64,000 nt of DNA from Toxorhynchites rutilus septentrionalis (lineage: Eukaryota; Arthropoda; Insecta; Diptera; Culicidae), in assembly GCF_029784135.1 (NCBI RefSeq), contig NC_073745.1:246283993-246347992 (forward strand), written 5' to 3'. The translations under genes were made by a program, and so were the position numbers. Each line of letters starts with the position of its first letter. The first letter of the stretch is position 1. The notes below the pieces were generated by a model, which was not told the DNA's origin, searched no databases, and saw only the letters and a program-made list of their open reading frames with translations. This document shows, in pieces, positions 45,925-56,635 of the stretch.

Positions 45925-46130
45925 TATCCTTATACCCTCATTATCTTCCATTGCGAGCAATTGGCCACCTTGCTATAAACAGTAAAATAAGTTGAAATGT
46001 AAATATACAATAGATATACGAATAGATTTAAGAATTGAGTGTGTTCTCAACATTGTAATAACTCCATTATATCCCATCCTTTTCCTCAAATAATATGTCA
46101 CCCTGCTTAACTCGAGTCCACCGCGAGTAA
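45925..46130 (+). repeat. 3' UTR fragment of the LINE family
   Basis: The segment matches the reverse complement of 19810-20010, for example ATATCCTTATACCCTC, TTGCTATAAACAG, TTAAGAATTGAGTGTG and ACTCGAGTCCACC. It is the continuation of the ORF2 fragment at 44555. Confidence 0.8.
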
Positions 46131-46195
46131 TCGGTTTTCCACCTTAACAGTTCGTTTGAAAAGTTTATACGATAACACAGTAAAACTATTTTTTT

Positions 46196-46460
46196 TTGCA
46201 AAATTCTATTTTATTATTCAACATAATTGCCTTCGAGGGTGATACAGCGTTTATAGTGATCTTGCAACTTTTCGATACCATTTTTATAGTACTCTTTCGG
46301 GTTTTCATCAAAATAGGCCTCAGTTTCGGTAATCACTTCATCATCGGTCTTAAATTTCTTGCCAGCGGGTATTCTCTGCAGGTCTGCGAACAGAAAATAA
46401 TCGCTGGGGGCCAGATTTGGAGAATGCGGTGGATGCGAAAGCAATTCGAAGCCCAATTAA
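46196..46460 (-). pseudogene. C-terminal relic of a mariner transposase
   Basis: The minus strand encodes ELLSHPPHSPNLAPSDYFLF, AGKKFKTDDEVITETEAYF and YYKNGIEKLQDHYKRCITLE. This is the mariner C-terminal half with the catalytic Asp in APSD. The upstream part is lost. Confidence 0.8.
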
Positions 46461-46854
46461 TGTATTACACACGAAATTCGGATTTTTTCCATTTTTTTCC
46501 CAATAACAAAAGTTTCTTCACTCTCAATGATGTAACTCACGAGCCAATCGACCGATCGCTGTCAAATTTTGACGCGTATCCATTGAAAGATGATGCTTTG
46601 TGATAGTCAAGTAGATTTTTGCAAGAGGCGTAATCTATACGTCAATCTTATGATCTTTTCAGCAGAGCTGTTACTAACCATAGAGTTAGGAAAATTGTTT
46701 ATATATAGTTTTATAATAACTCCGTCATTATTGAAATTCGACCATATGCGCAGGAGGATGTTTTCAATAACATACGGGTGTAGGCTGATAAATAACGCAC
46801 ATACACGGTTGTAGAAAACGAACAAAAACAAATAGCAAGGTAGGGTAAAAACAA

Positions 46855-47095
46855 ATCTTAACCTTCAAAACATGTATTATTTTTCAACGTAGTCAACCTT
46901 TAAGCAATACACATTTCTCTCAACGTGTATCAAGTTTTTCCATACCATCACTGATAAATCCATCCGACTTTTCTGGAATCCAGGACGGGATAGCTGCTAT
47001 CACCTCATTGTCAGAGCTGTAATGATTATCCTGAGGGGAAAAAATCTCAAGACACAAGGTCGGGAGAATACGGGGAATTGGTGGAATTAATTCAA
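46855..47095 (-). pseudogene. Second, more decayed mariner C-terminal relic
   Basis: In conceptual translation of the minus strand one sees SSDNEVIAAIPSWIPEKSDG and FISDGMEKLDTR, then a LKVDYVEK-like end. These match the tail of mariner transposases with several disruptions. It is distinct from the copy at 46196. Confidence 0.5.
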
Positions 47096-47319
47096 ACTTC
47101 AGGTTTTTCAGAGTCTCAGTTGCAGGCGAAGTGTGAACGAGCGTTGTCGTGTTGCAATATTATTAGCGCCAGGTTACCTCTATCAAGACAAACTCGACGT
47201 CGGAGGTGTTCCAGTGTCTGTATATACTGTATATTCGACGACTTTCATTTGAAACTCGTATCGAAATATATTTACGGCGCCATTTTGTGGTGGCGGTCAT
47301 TTAGAATTTGCATTTATCA

Positions 47320-47490
47320 TAAAAAACTGTGTGCCAACCGTGCCATTTGTACCAAACGTGCCAGCCGTGCCAATCTGTGCCAGCTGTGCCAACTGTGCCA
47401 CGTGTACCATGGCACAGCTCTGTGCCGCACCAAATGGTACAGAATTTTGTCGTGCCATGGTACATGTCGTGCCAATGGCACACGCTTATA
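47320..47490. repeat. GTGCCA minisatellite-like tract
   Basis: More than ten copies of GTGCCA or GTACCA occur at irregular spacings of 6-18 bp, in both senses. The right end reads CGTGCCAATGGCACACGC. It has no coding function; an apparent minus-strand ORF here is produced by the repeats. Confidence 0.6.
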
Positions 47491-47899
47491 ATTCCCTAAG
47501 ATGACTCCGGAAAAAATCCGAGAATACTGACCAGAACTGAGTAGCATTATCAAAAACTGAGAACTAATGGTGCGAGAGTTTAGCGCCACAAATAATGTGT
47601 CAAAGCCAAGGAACATGTAGCCTAAGAGCAAATGAAGAGAACGATCAGATGTTCCTCATGTTAGAAAGTCATTCCAATATCATTAGGCGCAGTGATGTCC
47701 ATATCCTCTGTGTAGGGAAGTGAAACCTAAATTCATCCACCTACTCTGTCATCCTCAACGAAAGCGCTCCTCTTTGGCCTAACATCACTATAGATCTATA
47801 TATATGCGGGCGCATAATAATGGAAGATCAGTTTCTTTTTCACTCAACACTTGGTTGCACTAGAGTGTGCCAAGATAATGATGATGATGATGGCCCACC

Positions 47900-48349
47900 T
47901 CATACCCCTACAAAGGTTTGAGCAGGACGATTTATCTTATAGATAATATTTATTTTCAAACATATCAAGAAGCCAGTATTATAAAAACAAAAACAAAGCG
48001 AACTGGCTCTGTTGCAGCCATAAATATATATCAATAGAACATTAAAAATAGGCATAAACTGCGGAAAAACAAACAATGTTCCTATCTTTATTGACATTGA
48101 CATAGTCATAGTCTCAACTTCAGGCCCAAAGTTCTTTCCAAGGCATGTCAACAAAATTTCCAACCCGGGAAGATCCTTGACTGATTGGGAATTGAACCCA
48201 ATATCCAAAAGTTTCAACGTAGAACATAAAAGAGATCTGCTACAATCAGAAGCAAGGAGAGCGCACAAACTCTCTACAGTGCAGCGGATAAATTCACTGG
48301 AGAGTACACTCGGATGAGCTATTATCCATGCGCTCTGGAGGATACGCAA
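47900..48349 (-). pseudogene. Unidentified conserved-looking ORF, 149 codons
   Basis: The minus-strand frame begins MRILQSAWIIAHPSVLSSEF and has a leucine/serine-rich amphipathic pattern (CALLASDCSRSLLCSTLKLL). It ends near a short (ATC)n tract at 47876-47890 that could be a LINE tail. I do not recognise the family. It may be the C-terminus of a retrotransposon protein. Confidence 0.3.
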
Positions 48350-48559
48350 AGGAGCCGGATATTTATGCTGCTACAGCTCCTTCGGAAGTTACGCTAATAC
48401 GAAGTCTATTCAGAAAGTAATAGACGTTTTTGACTAGCTTGGCCGTAAGCGGGGCTGAAGCTGCCATATTGATGTCAAATAATTCGTACATTCAGTAAGC
48501 ATCATAGCAAGTGGTCCGTATCTTTCTTACTTTTCACACTATGACTAGTTGAAATGTGG

Positions 48560-48700
48560 CTACATTGGTTGCGCTAACGCTTACTAAGCGATCGATCGGG
48601 GGTTCAAAACTCAAGGCCCTCAATTAATCATCTTTGTGTTGTTATAGAATAACTACGTCCACGTAACAATCATCATGCGAGCTCTGCTTGCAACAAGAAA
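48560..48700 (+). repeat. Candidate tRNA-related SINE fragment
   Basis: TTGGTTGCGCTAACGCTTAC is followed by GGGGGTTCAAAACTCAAGGC, resembling RNA polymerase III A and B boxes at tRNA-like spacing, and then by an A-rich tail near 48695. It is degraded, so the call is tentative. Confidence 0.35.
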
Positions 48701-49884
48701 AAAATTATAGGAGGTTGTGTTCAAGACACGACCGCATTGTTGACGTAGAACCACGCTGTGGTTCTGTTAATCTCTATCTGTTAATCTCAACAACCTCGAA
48801 AAGTGTAGCACTTCTTCATTATGATCAAGATTAGCGCAAATGCAATCCTAGTTGAAAGCAGCATTGCGACTGGTACGCGAGCCCAAATAAATCATTAACT
48901 TAATATAACTTATTGAATAACTTGATATTCCCCAAATAATTTTTGGTGCACAACCTTAACGCCTGATTCACCATAGTGAAACAAATGTTAAATGCATTGA
49001 TGACAGAAAACAAACAATGTTAACTGCTTGGAAAAAGGCTGGATATTTGCCTTAGCAGATTCATTACTAATATTCTAGCGTAAATATTTCCCTCCCGCTA
49101 TCTCCCCTCCTTGTTTATATTTATCATTACGACTGCATAATTTGCAACACGAAACAATCGTCAATCATAGCATAAAAAAATTAGGCGATTGTTGCATCGT
49201 TACAGGGCCAATGCACACGGGAGCAGATACAAATGGGGTTTCAGCGTAGCGAAGATGCACTAGTTTTACGTACGGGTTATGAAGCACGCACTTACGCACA
49301 CCAATATTCATATATCGATGACTCGAAGCAACTAACGAAGCACACACACTTATCTCCGTTTCGCGCTCTTCCCAGCAGAAGCCCTTCCTTTTAATATTGC
49401 CAGTCTAGATTAGCTTTGTTGTTATCGTTTGTGAAGAGAGAGTTTTCCTACCGTCATGCGAATCCGAATCACTGAAAAAATTCCAGAACATTCATTTTCT
49501 TGGTCAGCCAACGATAGCCTAGCTTGATGATTCCCGACGCAATCGTGTAGCTCTGAACCTTAATGCAATGGCGTCAGTTTGATGCAATGATTGGAATGCC
49601 AGAGATATCAGCGAGTGAGTAGTTTGCTTGCGTCCACAGCTCAATCCGAAACGAAGACATGTGATGACACAAAACAAGGAAAAACTAGCTTTGAATACAG
49701 AACGATACTGAAAGTTTGCCTGAGACTTTAAACTTCTTCAGTTCATTCGTCTCTATCCTTCAAAAAGGCCCTTGGAAAACTTTATCCATCATATTACTCC
49801 TCCACCCCATTGCCTTGAAAAAGACATTCGATCCCTCACCATCCAGCTCACCCAGCAAAGGTGTTGTCCAGTCGGTGTCCTCAC

Positions 49885-50964
49885 TAGAGATGGGCAAACC
49901 GTTCACGAACGGTACGAAAGAACTAGTTCGCCGAAAAGAGTGAACGAACGGTCGTTCTTTTTCAAAGAACGGTAATTCTCCCCACGAACTGATTGCGAGC
50001 GAACGGTTTGTGAACGAACTGAACGGTTTGCGAGTGAACTGTTTGAGAGTGAACTGATGGAGAGCGAACTGATGAAGAGTGAACGAACTGGTTCAGAACG
50101 AACTGTTTGCGAGTGAACTGTATGGGAAAGAACTGATTGAGAGTGAACTGTTTGGGAACGAACTGTTTGAGAACGAAGTGTTTGCGAACGAACGAGTGCA
50201 GCTGAACTGATTGGTGCTGGACGGAATGGATAAATATACCGAGAACGCTTGTGAGAAAAATAAAACGATATTGTCATGTATGAGCAAAATGCATGTAACG
50301 CAGGGTTTATTTGTTAATGTATACTCAATTTTGGGTTAAAAATTCAATTACATTTTCGTAGTTTTAAAAGCAAAACTATATATTTTCAAGTCCATGTATT
50401 CTTTCAATTCCGCGTAACATTCATATATTTCCTGATTATCAGAAAAAATCTAGGGGAAGCTGGGGCGATTCATGGATTAGGTAAACATAAAATATAGTGA
50501 GGGCAAAGTTTTTTCGTTGCTTTCAATTCATTGTTTGTGATTTGTTAGTTAGTGAAAATCGCTGCTGATTTTTTCCCCTGAATGAACATTATGAAATATG
50601 ATCTTACATGGAACCTGCGTGTTGTCCAAAAAGAGAATTGAAAAATTGCATATATTTTGTGCGCATCAAATTATTACATAAACTTTGGTCGACCGATAAA
50701 CATATTTTCACATACAGTTTGCGACTTTTAAAGAAGAAGCAGCTTATCTTTCCTCACTGAATTTCAAAAATATAAATCCCATACGTACACTATCCAATCC
50801 AACGATATCAATTAATAGCTGTCTATTGATGTTTGGTTCCAGCTAACATTCTATGTTGTTCTTAATACCGCTGAACGAAAGAACAATTCAAAAGAACTGA
50901 TTCTCTTAGATGAACGGTTAATGAGTGAACCGTTCATCAAATTGAACTGTTTTGCCCATCTCTA
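49885..50964. mobile_element. hAT-type non-autonomous element (1,080 bp)
   Basis: The termini are TAGAGATGGGCAAA (left) and its exact inverse TTTGCCCATCTCTA (right). The 8-bp sequence GTCCTCAC is duplicated perfectly at 49877-49884 and 50965-50972, diagnostic of hAT insertion. There is no transposase; the left third is a degenerate tandem array. Confidence 0.9.
49900..50210. repeat. Degenerate tandem array inside the hAT-type element
   Basis: GAACGAACTGTTTG / GAGTGAACTGATTG units of about 14-20 bp are repeated about fifteen times with variation. An apparent minus-strand ORF of 124 codons (VRSQTVRSQTVHSQ..) is created by this array and is not a gene. Confidence 0.75.
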
Positions 50965-51541
50965 GTCCTCACGAAGAATGAAGTTTGTCTCAGCAAGATC
51001 CACTGTTTATACTCTTGGCAAATATTCCCCTTCGTTTTTCTTCTTTTCCTTTGTTCACGGAGACTTTACATCTTACGATTTCCCCTTCGTTGCTCGTCAA
51101 TAAGTTGCTCGTTATAGACATCTCTGTTCGGGAAAGCACACAAATGGACAGATCAAATGTATGAGAAAAGGGAATGCTTCCAATTTTCATCAATTTAAAC
51201 TTTATACAGACTATGGGATTGTAGTGTATAGCATATAAAACAAATCTAAGGGAATTTCCGATTCGTTTGGTATATAAATCGTCAAAATCCGTTCGCGGCA
51301 AAAATAGCTATGACCGTTAACATTATTTCATAAAAACGTGACCTGATTTTTGATTTGGCACCCTTAATGAAAGACGTAGTTCTACGTCAAAAACATCGGG
51401 CTGTTGTGCTATTAATAAGACAACAATGATCATATCAACTGTTTCCGCTGTCCGATCAGCTGAACAACGGAAGAACAGAAGGAATGTTCTTACGCCGGAA
51501 TGGCTACTACCGTGTAATTTACCATATGTAATGGACCACGT

Positions 51542-51820
51542 GCTCCCGTGGCCGAGCGGTTAGCGTCACACTCACATTGCCGGGGGCTCGGGTTCGATTC
51601 TGGCAGTTCTGGTCGGGGGAATTTTTCGTCAAGGAAATTTCCTCTGATTTGCACTGTGGATACGCGTATTCTAGCCACTCGAAACGCATTCAAGGCGTGT
51701 TATTAGGCATAGAAACCTCAACTAAGTACTAATAAAAATTACGCAAGTAATACTACGTTGAGACGGCGAAGTTCCTCTAGGAACGTTAGTGCCATTTAAA
51801 ATTGAAAAAATTGGAACAGA
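51542..51820 (+). mobile_element. tRNA-derived SINE
   Basis: The head GCTCCCGTGGCCGAGCGGTT carries a good RNA polymerase III A box (TGGCCGAGCGGTTAG) and, 30 bp on, a B box (GGTTCGATTC), as in a Ser/Leu-type tRNA. The body includes CTACGTTGAGACGGCGAAG and GTTCCTCTAGGAACGTTAG. The A-rich end is near 51815. Its structure resembles mosquito tRNA-SINEs, but I do not assign a named family. Confidence 0.75.
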
Positions 51821-52189
51821 ATACTCTAATGCCTTAAATTGACTACTGCGTAAATTACAATTTAAAGAAATCGTAAACATAGAACATGTACACGATTAAA
51901 ACCCGACTGTTATAGCTAAAATGCTTATGAGCCTAAATAAATAAACAAGTGGGACAATAAAATGGTTAGAACGTGTACAGCAATAGAAAATCACTTGTGA
52001 AGTGCGTTTGGTGAATTGTTTTTTTTTGGCAAAAAAATACAAAAATGTTGTGAAGTGTAGAGAAATGAATGAGAAAAATCAGCGCTATACCGATCAAACT
52101 AACTATTCACCGTGAAAAAAGTAAGAGAGATAGCGCCACTCAGTGACGCGGTAGTCAAAAACGTCTGCTAATTTCTGGATGATTCTCGT

Positions 52190-52890
52190 ATGGTGCTGCT
52201 GGACACCACATATACTTTGATAAAGCTATGTGCTCTTCTGTCTACTATACAAAATGGAAAAGTACGCCTCAACATTCAGTCTGTCTGTATTGCCACAAAA
52301 TGGTCAATAACAGCCTTCGTGAGACTCGAAGAAATACCAGTAGAATTCGTGCAAATTACGACAATCACACGACACTAAAGTTAAAATAAACATGCATCGG
52401 GCATTTACAAAACATCAAGAGTTTCGAACGATTCACTAAATCTTAGACTTGAGCTTGAGCTTGGATAGACTGTACAATTCGTAGTTGCTCTCCGTGATTG
52501 ACCTGAACCAACCAAATTGCAAAAAGAACACAGAATGACGCTTGGAACTAGCAAATCACTCTCGTTGTGCAATTTTCGGTGATTCGAGCTTTCAATGGTC
52601 AATAACGACGCCGGCCACGTCCTTACAGTCACCAGGGGAAGGGGAGGAATGTTAGTATGATAATCACCACCCGAAAGCCAGAAGGGTCGCCTCTATAGCG
52701 TGGTTCCCTAGCGAATATCATGGGAGGGACAGTTATTAGTGGGAAAGGGTAAAAAAGACGGGTGGGTAATGTCGGGGACATAACCGGAGTGACGTAGGAC
52801 TATACAAAGGGGACAGCTTTTGTTAAATATATATTTTAAATATATTGTTTTATTTTCTTCTCCTACGTGAATACCTACCTATCTACCTGA
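52190..52890. other. Gene-free region
   Basis: No feature that I can support; short ORFs here have no recognisable domain. A GTGACGTAGGACTATAC word near 52791 resembles the quasi-palindrome of the dispersed repeat. Confidence 0.3.
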
Positions 52891-53009
52891 AAAATGGATT
52901 AGTTTACTGTTTACTCTTTATGAATATGTTGAGGGTTGAAAAGAACCTTTGGTGTTGTGTTTTTGTTATCACTCGATATTCCCATCTTGTTCGGTTAAAC
53001 CTTCCTGTT

Positions 53010-53420
53010 TAGCTATTGTGTTTGCCACTCGCCACAGCTTTCACAGTTGGAAAATTTTCTTCCCATCCAGCTTGTGACATGTTGTTCAGTAAATTACATT
53101 TAATGCGACGTGCCGGAGAAACACTTTGCCACTCACTGAAACTAATTGTTGCCTTGATGAGCGCCGAACCGAAGCTGCTCTGTTCTTGATGCGGGTTTTC
53201 TGATTGTCGTGAGCAGCTTTGCAAGCCAACTCGAGCACTCCGACGGCCGAAACTCTATAATCGCTGTTAGATATACTGGTGCTCCGGCACCAATCCGTTC
53301 GGCCTAGTTACCCTTGCGGAGCAATCAGTGAATGCGACCAACAGGGAACTGGAGACCTGCACGGTTCGAGTGAGACTTTGCCTTTCCCTTAACTTGTCCT
53401 CCTTTGTTACGTCCACGATG
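53010..53420 (-). pseudogene. Decayed histone H2A-like sequence, copy A
   Basis: On the minus strand, from about 53412, one reads [20 protein letters not shown], then IH, a stop, LLRKGN, a stop, AERIGAGAPVYLTAIIEF. This is the H2A histone-fold start (canonical [20 protein letters not shown]..). After a frame change, LELACKAAHDNQKTRIKN-like sequence follows at about 53230-53150. Stops and frameshifts make it non-functional. Related DNA lies at 53690-53890 and 54370-54710, so it was amplified with a surrounding repeat. Confidence 0.65.
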
Positions 53421-53689
53421 CCGATGCCGTATAACCACACGGGTTTACGGTTTGAAAGAAAATAAGATATTTTTTGGGGTCCGCGTGTTTTATACTCTAG
53501 CGGTACACACTCACAGGATAGAGACAAATCGGCAGACTTAGCCAGAGGGGCGAGTCCAACGAGACGAACGAATGAGCGTTAAAAGGGAGCGATGGCAAAC
53601 AAATACATTCATTACGATTTGTTCGCTCGTTGGATTCACATGCAGGCTAAAAAGGGTCCTTTTCAGGATCACAAAATTATCTTCAATCT

Positions 53690-53826
53690 AAAGAGTTTAT
53701 TGTTTTGTTATCACTCGATATTCCCATCTTGTTCGGCTAAACCTTCCTGTTTAGCGATTTGTTGCCACTCGCCACAGCTTTCACAGTTGGAAAATTTCTT
53801 CCCATCCAGCTTTGTGACATGTTGTA
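53690..53826. repeat. Partial copy B of the H2A-associated repeat
   Basis: ATCACTCGATATTCCCATCT, GGCTAAACCTTCCTGTTTAG and CCACTCGCCACAGCTTTCAC match 52970-53060 almost exactly. The part with H2A coding similarity is absent. Confidence 0.65.
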
Positions 53827-54046
53827 CAGTAAATTACATTCAATGCAACGTGCCAAAGCGCCACTCAGTGTCGCATTGGAGGCGATTTGAACCTGTAATT
53901 GAACATTTGCGATGACAGTGGTACAGTGTCGACTTTCAGTGTGCGGTCATAATTTGGATCTCTATGTTTACAAAAATGTCCAACTTAATAAGTCGCATTA
54001 CATGTCCGTCCAATTAGCTAAATGTCGAACTAATTGTAAATTACTG
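53827..54046. mobile_element. pogo-like MITE (220 bp)
   Basis: Ends are CAGTAAATTACA (left) and its near-inverse TGTAAATTACTG (right), flanked by TA on both sides (53825-53826, 54047-54048). CAGT-starting TIRs with TA duplications are typical of pogo/Tigger elements. A left end of the same type (CAGTAAATTACATTTAATG) is present at 53089. Confidence 0.6.
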
Positions 54047-54369
54047 TACTTTCAATCTGGAAACAATTTAAGAGTTGGTGAAAATTGAATAATCTTGAAA
54101 GTACCCAACTATCAATAAGCTCAGAACTACTGCCAAATTCACATACTCATCAGATCCTGGCAAACAAATTATGAAAACATCAATTTGTGTTTTATTATTA
54201 TTTTGGATAATGTTTTAGAACGCATTGAACTTTATTTCCTAAACTCTTTTTTGGAAGGTTTAATGGCCCTGAAAAGCGCCTTGTTTTATGGAATGGTTCC
54301 AATTTAGAAAACTTAGTACTCGTGGTTTTGAAAAAAAAAACCATTTCGAACGCCCTCGATGCCGCCTTG

Positions 54370-54710
54370 TTCTGGATTTGCCACCAAAGCAGATTGTAAA
54401 AAGAACAAACTTTTTTCTTCTGCTACCTGCTGCCGTTTTGCGATTGCGTTTGCCACTCGCCACTCGCTGCAACTGCCTGTTGTTGTCTTGATGTGTTCTG
54501 TTCTGAATGCGGTTTTTCTTATCGTCGCGAGCAGCTTTACCAGCCAACTCGATCACTTCGGCGGCCGAAACTATATAACGGCGGCTAGGTGGACTGGTGC
54601 ACTGGTACTAACGCGCTCGGCCTAGCTACCCTTGCGGGGAACTCCATATCAACACGGTTCGAGCGGGATTTTGCCTTTCCCTTCACTTTTCCTCCTTTAC
54701 CATGTCCAGA
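54370..54710 (-). pseudogene. Decayed histone H2A-like sequence, copy C
   Basis: The minus strand encodes VKGKAKSRSNR near 54690 and, in a second frame, VIELAGKAARDDKKNRIQNR near 54560-54500, matching H2A (..EVLELAGNAARDNKKTRI..). The central histone-fold is frameshifted. It shares the same flanking CCACTCGCCACTCGCTGCAA-type repeat as copies A and B. Confidence 0.65.
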
Positions 54711-54959
54711 CATGGGTGCTTGGGTTTGTTTGTTGATGTGTTGTGATGCGAACCGATGTGGTGTACGGTTTGAATGAGAATGATCGTTACGGCAGCGGAG
54801 CGGGGATTTTTAAGCTGACTGGCTGGCTCGAGAATTACGCATGTGTGAGACTGCGACCAATGTTTCGTTCATTTTTTTCTTTTTCCTTTCCAATCGTGCT
54901 TCATTCTATTTCGCTGCTGCTCTGGTTGCCCGTTTTGGTCGGTACGATTTGAGGAGCAC

Positions 54960-56300
54960 AAAATGGACCAATCAAAAATGGGCACATAGTGAATTTTGAG
55001 AATGCTTGATATTTCACAATTATTCAATTATTTATCTCAAGAAAAATGAAATGTTATTCGTTATGATAGATGCGTAGATATATTTCCTATCAATTGATGC
55101 AAAAACCTTTGCGATCTATTGAGAAATGCTCGAGTTATAAGCGTTTCAAATCTTGCATTTTTACCTACTTGTTCAGTGCCTAGATTTCCATTTCACCCCC
55201 TATATCTTCCGGTTAGACGTAGTCCTACGTCAAAAAAATCTTTTGTTTGGCAGACTGTTCAAGAGCGCTCCTAATGCATTCAAAGATTAATACGTTGAGC
55301 TGGTTTCATTGCACCGACATTGGGTTTTTTGTTTAGAGAGTGTCAAAACAAAATTGGAAAATGATTTTTATAAAAGTCCCCTATTGATCCGCAGGGACCA
55401 ACGTGAGTCAGACTAAAAGTTCATCTTTGGTCCCCTAGCTCGGTCAGGGCTTAACGTTTTAAATAAGCCGGAAGAACTAGTGTGGCCGATGGCCGATGAA
55501 AAGATGTATATCGGCGTGTTATTTTACCTATTACCTATTACCTATGTCTCTCTATTTTGGTCATTCGCCCAAAAGTTTTCTATCGGGCGCAGCTGGGGAA
55601 TGTTGGGAAGGTTGGTGGTCTTCGCGACAATGTTTATCTCCAGTCGATCCATCTCCAGTGATCTTTTGGCATAATAGGCTGATACCAGGTTCGGCAAAAG
55701 ACCACATCACCTTCCCGACTCCGGCAAGCACTTGGTACTATATATCTCCCTGTTCACCATATGACTCGAAAGAAGAGCGACTTGGACATTCCCTTCACGT
55801 CTGTCAGAGAAGGACCTTCTTCGAGAACTTGATGTGAATGATATATTTGACGACATCGCTTACCTGGGGAACGTAAAGTACCCGGTCCCCTGTCATTCGT
55901 AGAATTCTAGCATCAAGTATGTTTCGTCTTTGATTATGAGTACGAAAAGAAATTTTTCACTCCTTTCGCCGGAAATAAGTTTTTCACCAGCACCTCAAGC
56001 TACTCCTTCTGGGTGATTGCTGCTCAGATACGGCCAGTCTCGTCTGACGCTTCCGCATAAATATGTCCATTTTGGCCAGATTCTTCTCCACCGTTTGACC
56101 GGTTGCTTCGAACTCCCGGCTTAAGGAGCGGCAAAGAGATGATATTGTAAATACCAGATCGGCTATATATGGCGGACACAAAGTGCCTCAGGATGTCCAA
56201 CTCCTTCGCTGTGGGGTGGAGCTTGCAGTATGGAAAAATCATCAAGTTGCTTGACAGTGCTGCTGCTGCGAATGAACAGCATTGAATCATTTCTGTTATA
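54960..56300. other. Gene-free region left of the BEL element
   Basis: A quasi-palindrome GACGTAGTCCTACGTC at 55215-55230 matches the end of the dispersed repeat. No supportable gene. The target site GACCT of the BEL insertion lies at 56301-56305. Confidence 0.35.
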
Positions 56301-56305
56301 GACCT

Positions 56306-56629
56306 TGTCGCGTACAACGCGAATGAAGTTAGAGTAGCCCGAGATAACACTCAACAGACGAGATAACACAAACGCTGTTCTTGTGCACAATAGACATCAC
56401 ACACGAAACATCTCAGTAGCAGTATAAATACCGGTCACCGACACAGCATCCCATCTCAATTCTTTGTAAACCGTCACCAATAAACAATCGAAAGGAAGCA
56501 GCGAGTTTTCTATCCACCGAAACCAATAGTCTTTTTTAAGACTCAAAAAGAGTTAACAGAGTTTTCCGATCAGTCCGCTCCGCCTGTTCAGGCGTGGGAG
56601 CTTTTCGAGGAGGAGTCCCGGCGCGGACA
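56306..56629 (+). repeat. 5' LTR of the BEL/Pao element
   Basis: It starts TGTCGCGTACAACGCG and ends CCCGGCGCGGACA. A TATA box (TATAAATA, 56423-56430) and a polyadenylation signal (AATAAA, 56479-56484) lie in the expected order, so transcription probably starts about 25-30 nt after the TATA box. Identity with the 3' LTR implies a very recent insertion. Confidence 0.93.
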
Positions 56630-56635
56630 TCTTTG

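Larger units (their letters stand above)
48700..51400 (+). repeat. Dispersed long repeat, most complete copy (split by a hAT-type element)
   Basis: It opens with ACACGACCGCATTGTTGACG and GTAGAACCACGCTGTGGTTC and ends with GACGTAGTTCTACGTC (51373-51388). Blocks match 100-420, 840-1300, 2690-3200, 30740-30960 and 40750. It encodes nothing recognisable. Without the 1,080-bp insertion it would be about 1.6 kb. Confidence 0.6.
48398..52190. repeat. Repeat block bounded by inverted 39-bp arms
   Basis: The left arm (48398-48436) and right arm (52152-52190) match in inverted orientation at about 30 of 39 positions, including AGACGTTTTTGACTA without mismatch. Between them lie the most complete copy of the dispersed repeat, a hAT-type element and a SINE. 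Whether the arms belong to one transposon is not proven. Confidence 0.4.

Noticed and set aside
47301..47631. Two overlapping minus-strand ORFs rich in Trp/His/Gly
   Set aside because: Both arise from the GTGCCA minisatellite and are low-complexity.
49900..50210. CRISPR-like regular repeats
   Set aside because: Units are contiguous and degenerate without unique spacers, and the genome is eukaryotic.
49903..50277. 124-codon ORF with VRSQTV repeats
   Set aside because: Produced by the degenerate tandem array inside a hAT-type element; no start context or domain.
51542..51615. Genuine tRNA gene
   Set aside because: A and B boxes are good, but the sequence does not fold into a full cloverleaf by eye and continues into a SINE body.
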